From Flavisolibacter ginsengisoli DSM 18119 (GTDB lineage: Bacteria; Bacteroidota; Bacteroidia; Chitinophagales; Chitinophagaceae), in NCBI RefSeq assembly GCF_900129295.1, contig NZ_FQUU01000002.1, forward strand, positions 353,988-417,987: 64,000 nt of DNA, in the 5' to 3' direction. How positions within the stretch are numbered: the stretch's first letter is position 1; every line of letters starts with the position of its first letter. The position numbers were made by a program, and so were the translations under genes. The notes under the pieces were generated by a model, which was given only the letters and a program-made list of their open reading frames with translations, was not told the DNA's origin and ran no database searches. Of this stretch, positions 25,079 to 32,708 are shown piece after piece.

Positions 25079-25138
25079 GTATCATTAAGATTTAAAGTAT
25101 TGCTTTAGTATAGAATTTCACACACCTAAATTTCAGAC

Positions 25139-25633
25139 ATGTCAAACTTATCACGGCAATTTGAGCCTTCAAAAGCAATTGACTATAAGGTATTAAATGT
25201 AAACAGCCCATCATTTGAAGCTGGCCACATGATACCAATAGAATATACATGTGATGGCAGGAATACAAACCCACCACTTGAAATTGAGCATATTCCCCAT
25301 GAAGCCAGGAGTCTTGCCATTATTATGGATGATCCTGATGCCAGGTATAATCCTTTTGTCCATTGGGTTATATGGAATATTCCAATAACTAAACATATAC
25401 ATGAAGGTTTCAACCATGGCATAAACGGAATTAATGATTTTGGAAGAACACGTTATGAAGGCCCTTGTCCGCCCACTGGTATTCACAAGTATTATATTAA
25501 AGTATATGCTCTGAATGGGATACTCGATCTGCCCCCAGGCAGTAGTAAAAAACAACTTGAAAAAGCTATGTCTGATCAAATAATTGCATTTGGTGAACTT
25601 ACCGGTCAATACCAAAGGAAAAATTCAAAATAG
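25139..25633 (+). CDS. YbhB/YbcL family Raf kinase inhibitor-like (PEBP) protein
   Basis: 164 residues with the family's conserved blocks: 'YTCDGRNTNPPLE', 'IMDDPDA', 'FVHWVIWNIP', 'YEGPCPPTGIHKYYIKVYAL' (about residues 108-127). There is no signal peptide, so it is cytoplasmic like E. coli YbhB. The biochemical role of bacterial PEBPs is unknown; ligand binding through the Asp/His pocket is expected. Predicted leader about 56 nt. Confidence 0.93.
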   Translation: MSNLSRQFEPSKAIDYKVLNVNSPSFEAGHMIPIEYTCDGRNTNPPLEIEHIPHEARSLAIIMDDPDARYNPFVHWVIWNIPITKHIHEGFNHGINGINDFGRTRYEGPCPPTGIHKYYIKVYALNGILDLPPGSSKKQLEKAMSDQIIAFGELTGQYQRKNSK

Positions 25634-25823
25634 AATTTAAGATGATAAGTTAAAACTGAAGTTTTTTATATTGATTACTAGATTTAAATTTAGTCTCATC
25701 ATTAATACATATCCACGAGTAACAATATCTGCTTCCTCAAATTAGAACTATTTATTTTTTCTGGTCCTTACATTAAAGGATGTCCTAGTCTATTATAAAC
25801 CTTTTGAATAGCTTAATTTTGAG

Positions 25824-25857
25824 TGAGTAAACTCAAATTAAAAATTGATGTTTATCA
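25824..25857 (+). promoter_or_regulatory. Tandem CRP/FNR-type operator upstream of the receiver-CRP regulator
   Basis: TGAGTAAACTCA (25824-25835) and TGATGTTTATCA (25846-25857), both exact, are offset by 22 bp. No good -7 element lies at 33 bp (CACCTTGC at 25881-25888). TAAATTTT (25933-25940) is a better candidate and would place the near site about 93 bp upstream of the start, a class I distance. The rest of the 345-bp gap shows nothing else. Confidence 0.65.
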
Positions 25858-25978
25858 GCTGAAGGATTTGAAAAAAGGCTCACCTTGCAGGTAACGAGAT
25901 ACCAAACGGATAAAACGGATTTTAGTCAATTATAAATTTTTAGGTCTTTCCTTTCACATTTTCTAATACCTGATTATT

Positions 25979-27037
25979 ATGAAAAAGATCCTGGTCGTTG
26001 AGGATAATTTAGACATCCGTGATAATACGGCAGAGATCCTGGAAATGGCTAATTACAGGGTATTTACGGCAGAGAATGGATTGAAAGGGGTTGAATCTGC
26101 AATAGCTAACAAACCCGACCTGATTGTCTGTGACATTATGATGCCTGAATTGGATGGGTATGGGGTATTGCATGTAATTCAGCACAATCCTGAATTAAAG
26201 AGTACACCATTTATATTTTTATCAGCCAAAACAGAACCCGCGGAAGTTAGGAAAGGAATGGGCTTGGGTGCTGATGACTATATTCCAAAGCCATTTACCG
26301 CCACAGACCTTTTAAATGCAATAGAAAGCAGGCTTAAAAAAGTAGAAGTTTTAAAATCTACCATATCATCAGATATTCATGGGTTCAACCACTTGATGAG
26401 CATTACCTCGGGGAAAGAAGCCTTACAACAATTTATTGATGGCCGCAATACCAATAGATATAAAAAGAAACAGATTATATTTTCTGAGGGAAACAAGCCT
26501 ACCCGACTATATTATATCCAAAAAGGTAAGGTCAAGATCATTAAATCCAATGATGAGGGTAAAGAACTGGTTGTAAACTTATTTAACGAAGGTGATTTTT
26601 TTGGGTATACAGCTTTACTCGAAGGAACATCCTACAAAGCTTCGGCTGTTGCAATTGAAGAGTGCGAAATAGCTGAAATTCCAAAAGAGGAATTTGAAGA
26701 GTTAATGAATACTAACCCGGAGGTAACTCATAAATTTATTCAACTGCTGGCAAAGAATATAACTGAAAAAGAAAAGCAGCTATTGAACCTGGCCTATAAT
26801 TCCCTGCGAAAAAAAGTTGCAGATGCATTGATCACCCTTATGGAAAAATATAACCGAAAACTAAACGATCATTATACAATAGATATCAGCCGCGAAAACC
26901 TTGCTACAATTGCTGGTACAGCTACAGAATCTCTTATACGTACATTAAGTGATTTTAAAACCGAAAAATTACTTGAGATAATGGAAGGGCATATAATAAT
27001 ACTGAATGAGAATAAACTTCGAAAGATGATCAATTAA
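25979..27037 (+). CDS. Response regulator fused to a CRP/FNR-type transcription factor
   Basis: 352 residues. A receiver domain (about 1-122) has the acidic pocket 'VVEDN', phospho-acceptor Asp in 'LIVCDIMMPELDG' and Lys in 'IPKPF'. A cyclic-nucleotide-binding-type beta barrel follows (about 150-240, 'IFSEGNKPTRLYYIQKGKVKI'), then a Crp-type winged helix (about 270-345). The recognition helix 'AGTATESLIRTL' keeps the Glu and Arg that in CRP and FNR contact the GA of TGA half-sites. No Cys cluster like that of FNR is present, so it does not sense oxygen by itself. It is the natural candidate to bind the island's operators. No histidine kinase lies beside it. Confidence 0.92.
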   Translation: MKKILVVEDNLDIRDNTAEILEMANYRVFTAENGLKGVESAIANKPDLIVCDIMMPELDGYGVLHVIQHNPELKSTPFIFLSAKTEPAEVRKGMGLGADDYIPKPFTATDLLNAIESRLKKVEVLKSTISSDIHGFNHLMSITSGKEALQQFIDGRNTNRYKKKQIIFSEGNKPTRLYYIQKGKVKIIKSNDEGKELVVNLFNEGDFFGYTALLEGTSYKASAVAIEECEIAEIPKEEFEELMNTNPEVTHKFIQLLAKNITEKEKQLLNLAYNSLRKKVADALITLMEKYNRKLNDHYTIDISRENLATIAGTATESLIRTLSDFKTEKLLEIMEGHIIILNENKLRKMIN

Positions 27038-27426
27038 TTGTAATAACCAACGACACTTTCAGCCAGGAATTCATTAAATTCCTTTTTTAGATTGAATAGA
27101 ACTTCTTCAGCTTTCTCAACATCTTTTTTTAATTTCTGGTGGTTCCTGATGACTAATTCAAGTATCTGAGTATCTGTGGCAATATTTTGACTCAGGAATT
27201 TTATGTGTTGATGTATCTCATCCACAAGCCAGTGTATTGTTTCATCACTCATTATAAAATTTCCCTGGAAGTATTCAGACCTTTCTAACAATTCTTCATT
27301 GACAGCATCATTTAATATCTCAGATAAACGATTGCGGTAATAAACATTTTCTTCCCTAAAGAAATACAATATTCTTTTCCAGGATTCACATTCAAAATTA
27401 AACTGTCTGATAAATGTGGCAGGCAT
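27034..27426 (-). CDS. Hypothetical helical protein
   Basis: 130 residues from the ATG at 27426 (MPATFIRQFNF); the longer TTG frame (27459) would overlap the protease gene. The protein is almost wholly helical, with a coiled-coil C-terminal half ('NHQKLKKDVEKAEEVLFNLKKE'-type heptads, about 95-125). No family recognised. It begins 16 bp after the protease gene and is likely co-transcribed with it. Its 3' end overlaps the regulator gene's stop by 4 bases, tail to tail. Confidence 0.75.
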   Translation of the reverse strand: MPATFIRQFNFECESWKRILYFFREENVYYRNRLSEILNDAVNEELLERSEYFQGNFIMSDETIHWLVDEIHQHIKFLSQNIATDTQILELVIRNHQKLKKDVEKAEEVLFNLKKEFNEFLAESVVGYYN

Positions 27427-27442
27427 ACGAATCGTTTCAATT

Positions 27443-28564
27443 TCACACCAATTCAGCAAGGGACCGTGCTTTCTGGTACTCCCGGGTCTTTGATTTTTGC
27501 AAAATCAGATGTTCAATGATGTTTTGAAAACTTATAACACCTATGAAATGGTCTCCTTCCATTACAGGGTATATCTTACCCTCATGGGCTGAAAGTTCAT
27601 CCATCACCTCTAAAACAGGTTTGGAAGCATCATAGAATAGCGTATTTTCTTTCATTACCTCACTTACAGTAGTGTCATATTTCATTTCTGCAACTGCCTT
27701 TATGATCTCCATACGATTTACTATTCCAACAGGCCAATTGTCATCCATTACAATGAAATAGCGGCTGTGATTTTGCGCAAGTAAATTAGCGGCTTCATTA
27801 ATCGTAGTACTGACATTCATATTATTGTAGTCATACATTACCACATCCCGTACAAATATGCCTTTTACTAATTCATTTATATTAAAATAAGATGCCTCGT
27901 CTGATGCAAATGCAAGAATATAAAGCCCTAACAGGGAGACAAAAAAGTTGTAGCTAAACAGCCCTGTTATTATAAGCAGAAATGCTACAATGCGGCCAGT
28001 ATGACCAACTATGGCAGTAGCCCTTATATAGTTGTACTTAAACCCGAGCAAGGCCCTGAAAACTCTTCCACCATCAAGAGGAAACGCTGGTATGAGATTA
28101 ATGACGGCAATGGCAATATTGAGTACGCCAAGGCTGTAAATAAAATTAGATGAGTCAATAATACCAGTATATGCCCTCATATCATTTAATGAAAAGGGTA
28201 GCCCGGAAAACAAAACAAGGGTTGATCCTATTAAAGTACTAACAAATACTCCGGCTAAACTGATTGGCAATTCCTGGCCCGGATTATCTGGTAATTTATC
28301 AATGCTTGCTATTCCGCCTACAGGATAGAAAGTGATCCATCTTGCATTAATGCCAAACTGGGCACCTACCAATGCATGTCCAACTTCATGCAAGACCAGG
28401 CTGAAAAAAATTGCAATAAAGAAAAGCAATGACCAAAGCATTTGACCAGGGTGAAGGCCGGAATAGATGTTCATAACAATCAACCACCCAATTAATAACA
28501 GAAAAGTAAAGTGAACAGAGATCACAACACTTTTAATGGAACATAACCTGATGGAGCCTTTCAT
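27443..28564 (-). CDS. M50 site-2 protease with two CBS domains (Rip3-like)
   Basis: The start is set at the ATG at 28564 (MKGSIRLCSIKSVVISVHFTF, 373 residues), since the longer frame runs through a terminator hairpin. Six or so membrane helices carry the zinc motif 'LHEVGHALV' (HExxH) and the second ligand in 'IPAFPLDGGRVF'. The C-terminal third holds two CBS domains. Such proteases cut membrane-bound regulators, and the CBS pair may gate activity through adenine nucleotides. M. tuberculosis Rip3 (Rv2625c) in the DosR regulon has the same build. Confidence 0.92.
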   Translation of the reverse strand: MKGSIRLCSIKSVVISVHFTFLLLIGWLIVMNIYSGLHPGQMLWSLLFFIAIFFSLVLHEVGHALVGAQFGINARWITFYPVGGIASIDKLPDNPGQELPISLAGVFVSTLIGSTLVLFSGLPFSLNDMRAYTGIIDSSNFIYSLGVLNIAIAVINLIPAFPLDGGRVFRALLGFKYNYIRATAIVGHTGRIVAFLLIITGLFSYNFFVSLLGLYILAFASDEASYFNINELVKGIFVRDVVMYDYNNMNVSTTINEAANLLAQNHSRYFIVMDDNWPVGIVNRMEIIKAVAEMKYDTTVSEVMKENTLFYDASKPVLEVMDELSAHEGKIYPVMEGDHFIGVISFQNIIEHLILQKSKTREYQKARSLAELV

Positions 28565-28582
28565 AAAATAAGCTTTGTTTTG

Positions 28583-28616
28583 AAAAAAAGCCCCGCCGCA
28601 TAGGGGCGACAGGGCT
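28583..28616 (-). terminator. Intrinsic terminator between hsp20 and the protease gene
   Basis: On the minus strand AGCCC...GGGCT encloses CGCC...GGCG with a 7-base loop and a 3-base bulge, then a run of six T. It lies 36 bp after the hsp20 stop and 19 bp before the protease ATG, so protease expression may depend on read-through. Confidence 0.7.
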
Positions 28617-28652
28617 GTTCTGTAGGGTATAAGCCATACGGTAGATGGCCTT

Positions 28653-29096
28653 CTAATGAACAGCAATTTGTTTTGTTGCTGTTAATTTCTTTGAATTCTC
28701 TTTCCTTGGTAATGCAAGGATCAAAACTCCGTTTTCATATTTAGCATCAATGGCTTCCTGTTTTACATCCTCAGGAAGAGTAAAACTGCGTGAAAAAGAA
28801 GTGTAGTTATATTCCTTGCGTGTTACCATTTCATCCTTTTCTTCTTTCTTTTCTTCTTTCTCTGAGCTTATAGTTAGCATATTGCCTTCTACATTGATCT
28901 TGAAATCTTCTTTCTTTAATCCTGGAGCTGCCAATGACATTTCATAATGATCTTTTTTTTCAGTTATGTTAACTGCTGGAAGAGTCATCATTTTATTGGC
29001 AAATTCGTTATTATCAAACCATTCATTCCATGGTCTGAAGAAGTCATCAAAAATGGATGGTGTCATGCTCAATCTGGTTAAGGCTCTGCTTGACAT
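28653..29096 (-). CDS. Hsp20/alpha-crystallin small heat-shock protein
   Basis: 147 residues with a canonical alpha-crystallin domain (about 40-145): 'DHYEMSLAAPGLKKEDFKINV', 'YNYTSFSRSFTLPEDV', 'AKYENGVLILALPRKE'. N-terminal arm with 'PSIFDDFFRPWNEWF' as in Bacteroidota IbpA-like proteins. It has its own strong promoter with a tandem operator. Compare HspX (Acr) in the DosR regulon. Confidence 0.95.
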   Translation of the reverse strand: MSSRALTRLSMTPSIFDDFFRPWNEWFDNNEFANKMMTLPAVNITEKKDHYEMSLAAPGLKKEDFKINVEGNMLTISSEKEEKKEEKDEMVTRKEYNYTSFSRSFTLPEDVKQEAIDAKYENGVLILALPRKENSKKLTATKQIAVH

Positions 29097-29135
29097 AGTA
29101 ATAATTTTAATGTTACTGAATCATTTTTTACATAT

Positions 29136-29200
29136 CAAATCTATGCTTGCAGCATGCGCTATTCAAAGACGGTGGTCAGCATTTCTTATGAGTGTGGTCA
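29136..29200 (-). promoter_or_regulatory. Tandem CRP/FNR-type operator and promoter of hsp20
   Basis: AGACGGTGGTCA (29167-29178, one mismatch) and TGAGTGTGGTCA (29189-29200, exact) are offset by 22 bp. TAGATTTG on the minus strand (29136-29143) is a perfect -7 element centred exactly 33 bp from the near site. Confidence 0.8.
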
Positions 29201-29231
29201 GTAATTATTTTGGTTCATAATAAATTGGAAA

Positions 29232-31802
29232 TTACGGCATAATACTTCTCTTTTTAAGCCATTTTTCAGCTTCCACAGCATGGAATATTAATGCTGCTGC
29301 TACCAGGCAAAGAGATAATTCTTTGAAAGAAAGTGGTTGTGTTTTAAAAATATTATTTGCAGCAGGCAAATAGATTACCACTAGCTGTAAAATGAATGTC
29401 AATACCAGGACCCAGGTTAAATTTTTATTTGAAAACAATCCTTTTTTGTATATGAATTCGTTGTCACTTCGGATAGCAAACACATGAGCTAATTGTGCAA
29501 GTGACAGCACTGTAAAGACCATAGTCTGCCAATGTGAATTTTGCTGATGTAGTGCCCATGCCTGAATTCCCAATGTAACAAAAGACATTAGTAAACCTAC
29601 CCATATAATATGGCGTGTTATCCCTTCAGCAAATAAACTTTCATTCGTGGGCCTTGGAGGTCGCTGCATAATATTTTTTTCTGCTTTTTCAGATGACAAA
29701 GCAAGGCCTGGCAACCCATCAGTAACTAAGTTGATCCATAAGATATGAATAGGTAATAATGGTATAGGCAGCCCAAATAATGGCGCAAGAAAAATGGTCC
29801 AGATCTCGGCACCATTACAGGTCATGATGTATTTTACAAACTTGCGTATATTATCATATATCCTTCTTCCTTCTTTTACTGCTTTTACAATAGACGCAAA
29901 ATTATCATCAAGCAGTATCATATCAGCGGCCTCTTTACTGACATCTGTTCCTGTTATGCCCATTGCTATTCCAATATTTGCCTTCTTTAAAGATGGAGCA
30001 TCATTAACCCCATCCCCTGTCATCGCCACAAAATGTGACCGTTTTTGTAATGCTTTTACAATTTTCAATTTCTGCTCAGGCGTAACCCTGGCATATACAG
30101 TGATATTCTCCACTCTTTGCTCATATTCCTTCTCATTCAACCTGGACAATTCTTCCCCCGTCATAACCATATCCTTATCCGAATTCAGTCCAATTGCCTG
30201 AGCAATAGCAACTGCAGTTTCTCTATGATCTCCCGTAATCATGACAGGCACTATTCCAGCATTATAACATTCCTTAATGGCTTCAGGAATCTCTTCCCTG
30301 TGAGGATCAATCAATCCAATGATACCAGCCATCAAAAGATCTCTTTCAATTAAATTATAATCCAATGGTTCAGAAATAGAATCCATTATGCGATAAGCAT
30401 AACATAAAACCCTTATTCCCTTTGAAGCCATTTCATTAGCTTGAGATAAATAATAGTTTAGTTTGTGATGAACATCCATTCGCCCGGTAATAGATTCAAC
30501 TGCACCTTTGGTTATTACAAGGTATTGTTTCCCAAAACTGTGAATGGTGGTCATACATTTCCTATCTGAATCAAAGGGCAGTTCCATTACCCTTGGAAAC
30601 TGAGTATGCAGGCTATTATAATCATCATTTGAATAATGATCTTTAAAATATTTAACTATTGCAACTTCAGTGGGATCACCAATGAAATCATATTGAGTTG
30701 AAATCCTGACATCATGGTTCAAAGCAATTGCAACATTCAATAAGGGCAAATGTTCTTTTCCAAGATGAACATTTGTAAAAGAAAATACTTCCACGACAGT
30801 CATACTATTCTGTGTGAGTGTACCCGTTTTATCAGAGCAGATATAGGTAACTGAGCCAAGGGTTTCCACTGCAGCTAACTTTCTGATAAGAACATTATTT
30901 AAAACAAGCCGTTTAGCGCCACGTGCAAGTGCAATTGTAATCAATGCAGGCAACGCCTCAGGAATGGCAGCTACAGCAAGCGAGATGGCAACAAGCAACA
31001 TCCTAATTGGTTCTTCGCCTCCAAGGAAACCTACCACAAACAGAATAATACAGATCAACAGGATCAGGTAAGACAACTTTTTCCCGAAATCTGCCATGCG
31101 TAGTTGCAAGGGAGTAGGCAGTTCTTTATCTTTCAACATCTGGGCTATCTTACCTATTTCTGTATTCATACCCGTAGCTACCACAATCCCTTTTCCTCTT
31201 CCATTAATAACCTGAGTTCCTTTAAAAGCCATATTATACTGATCTCCTAGTGATAGATCATTTTTAGCGATGGGTTTCGTGATTTTGTCTACAGGTACAG
31301 ACTCCCCTGTCAGGCTTGATTCCATAATTCTCAATGAATGAGCAGAAAGTAGCCGCATATCAGCAGGTATTGTATTTCCTGCTTCCAGCAATACAATATC
31401 CCCGGGTACAATTTGATCGGAAGGAATAATAAAAGTGATGCAATCTCGCATAACAGTAGCATGTGAGGCTGCCATTTTCCGTAAGGCTTCCATTGCCTTC
31501 TCAGCCTTGTACTCCTGCACAAACCCAACAATGGCATTTAATAATACTATTACTAGAATAATGATAGTATCTGCTTTATCTCCTATTATTCCAGAAATAA
31601 TGGCAGCAGCAATCAATATCAAAATCATGAAATCCTTGAACTGAGAAAGGAAAAAATACCAGGCTGGCCTTATTTCCTTTTCTTCAAGTGAATTAGGCCC
31701 ACTTTCTATTAATCGCTTCCCTGCTATTATTGTTGAAAGACCTTCCGCAGAAGAGTTTTGGTGTTTGAGAACAGTATCAATTTCTAAATTATACCATTTC
31801 AT
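29232..31802 (-). CDS. Calcium-type P2A cation-transporting ATPase
   Basis: 856 residues from the ATG at 31802 (MKWYNLEIDTVL); a TTG 17 codons upstream gives a longer form. Motifs: cation-transporter N-terminal domain, 'SSLTGESVPVDK', helix-4 'AAIPEALPALI', 'CSDKTGTLTQNSM', 'AMTGDGVNDAPSLKKANIGIAMG', and helix-6 'WINLVTDGLPGLALSSE'. This fits P2A pumps of the PMR1/SPCA or CtpF kind, which export Ca2+ or Mn2+. It is the last gene of the ppsA-CHAD-ATPase operon. Confidence 0.93.
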   Translation of the reverse strand: MKWYNLEIDTVLKHQNSSAEGLSTIIAGKRLIESGPNSLEEKEIRPAWYFFLSQFKDFMILILIAAAIISGIIGDKADTIIILVIVLLNAIVGFVQEYKAEKAMEALRKMAASHATVMRDCITFIIPSDQIVPGDIVLLEAGNTIPADMRLLSAHSLRIMESSLTGESVPVDKITKPIAKNDLSLGDQYNMAFKGTQVINGRGKGIVVATGMNTEIGKIAQMLKDKELPTPLQLRMADFGKKLSYLILLICIILFVVGFLGGEEPIRMLLVAISLAVAAIPEALPALITIALARGAKRLVLNNVLIRKLAAVETLGSVTYICSDKTGTLTQNSMTVVEVFSFTNVHLGKEHLPLLNVAIALNHDVRISTQYDFIGDPTEVAIVKYFKDHYSNDDYNSLHTQFPRVMELPFDSDRKCMTTIHSFGKQYLVITKGAVESITGRMDVHHKLNYYLSQANEMASKGIRVLCYAYRIMDSISEPLDYNLIERDLLMAGIIGLIDPHREEIPEAIKECYNAGIVPVMITGDHRETAVAIAQAIGLNSDKDMVMTGEELSRLNEKEYEQRVENITVYARVTPEQKLKIVKALQKRSHFVAMTGDGVNDAPSLKKANIGIAMGITGTDVSKEAADMILLDDNFASIVKAVKEGRRIYDNIRKFVKYIMTCNGAEIWTIFLAPLFGLPIPLLPIHILWINLVTDGLPGLALSSEKAEKNIMQRPPRPTNESLFAEGITRHIIWVGLLMSFVTLGIQAWALHQQNSHWQTMVFTVLSLAQLAHVFAIRSDNEFIYKKGLFSNKNLTWVLVLTFILQLVVIYLPAANNIFKTQPLSFKELSLCLVAAALIFHAVEAEKWLKKRSIMP

Positions 31803-31857
31803 CTTATGGCCTTGTAGCTTATGGGAATAAAAGCTATTATTAGCATCAGGCAATACA

Positions 31858-32688
31858 TTAAGTTAAAGCAATTTTGTAATTGTAAAATGATCTATTGAAA
31901 TTATTTGAGTGCCAGGGCAACCCTTGCGGATCTATTGTATTTAATATCCTCTTTCTTAGATGAAGTTTTTGCAATTCCAGTTCATCACGAAAGTTTTTAA
32001 TCAATAGCTTCTCCGCAAAAGGTAAATGTGGTTTAAACTCATGATCTACATACTCCAATGCTACACAGATATCCTGGAATTCCCCTAAAAGAACAGTAAA
32101 GCTAGATATCTGCTTTTTTTTCTGAATAATAAAGGGAAGCAATGGAGCAATAAAGGGTTTAATAAGCTTCCAATTATAAAGAATATCCTTTAAAAATTTA
32201 CGCAACTGGTGCAGATCATTATCTTCAAAATGCTCTATGAATAACAGATTTTGTAATAATCCTGCCTGGTGAAATGCATATACTTCTATTTTATGCTTTT
32301 CAAGTTGATCCAGGGCATTATTTACTTTATTAATTTCCGATGTTTTGCAAGCTTTCTTATGCTTGTACTTTCCTGCTTTTTTAGTGTATGCCTGCTTCAT
32401 TGATCCGATAAAAGAAATGTAATACTTTGGCCACACCTTAGATTTGAAGGAAAAGCTTATTACCTTTTCCAGTAGCAATTCAAGATTTCTTATATTACCT
32501 GTTTGCTTATAAAGACCTTTTAGTCCATTTGGAATTCTAAAGGTCAATCCCTGTTTATTGTAAAATATTAACCTGGTCAGTGCACGAAATTTTTTTAGCT
32601 CCACACGGAATTGGTGTACATCTTCCCTATTAAAATCCTTAACTGCTTTTATATAATACTTTTCTAGCTTTTTTAAAGGGCTTTTCAT
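31858..32688 (-). CDS. CHAD domain protein
   Basis: 276 residues, helical and rich in Lys and Arg, with conserved His at 'VHQFRVELKKFRALTRLI' and 'LHQLRKFLKDILYNWKL', the hallmark of CHAD (conserved histidine alpha-helical domain), which binds inorganic polyphosphate. No CYTH domain is attached. It lies 20 bp after the PEP synthase gene and 55 bp before the ATPase start. Link to polyphosphate stores in starvation is inferred from the family. Confidence 0.9.
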   Translation of the reverse strand: MKSPLKKLEKYYIKAVKDFNREDVHQFRVELKKFRALTRLIFYNKQGLTFRIPNGLKGLYKQTGNIRNLELLLEKVISFSFKSKVWPKYYISFIGSMKQAYTKKAGKYKHKKACKTSEINKVNNALDQLEKHKIEVYAFHQAGLLQNLLFIEHFEDNDLHQLRKFLKDILYNWKLIKPFIAPLLPFIIQKKKQISSFTVLLGEFQDICVALEYVDHEFKPHLPFAEKLLIKNFRDELELQKLHLRKRILNTIDPQGLPWHSNNFNRSFYNYKIALT

Positions 32689-32708
32689 ATATCATGAAAA
32701 TTAGCCTG

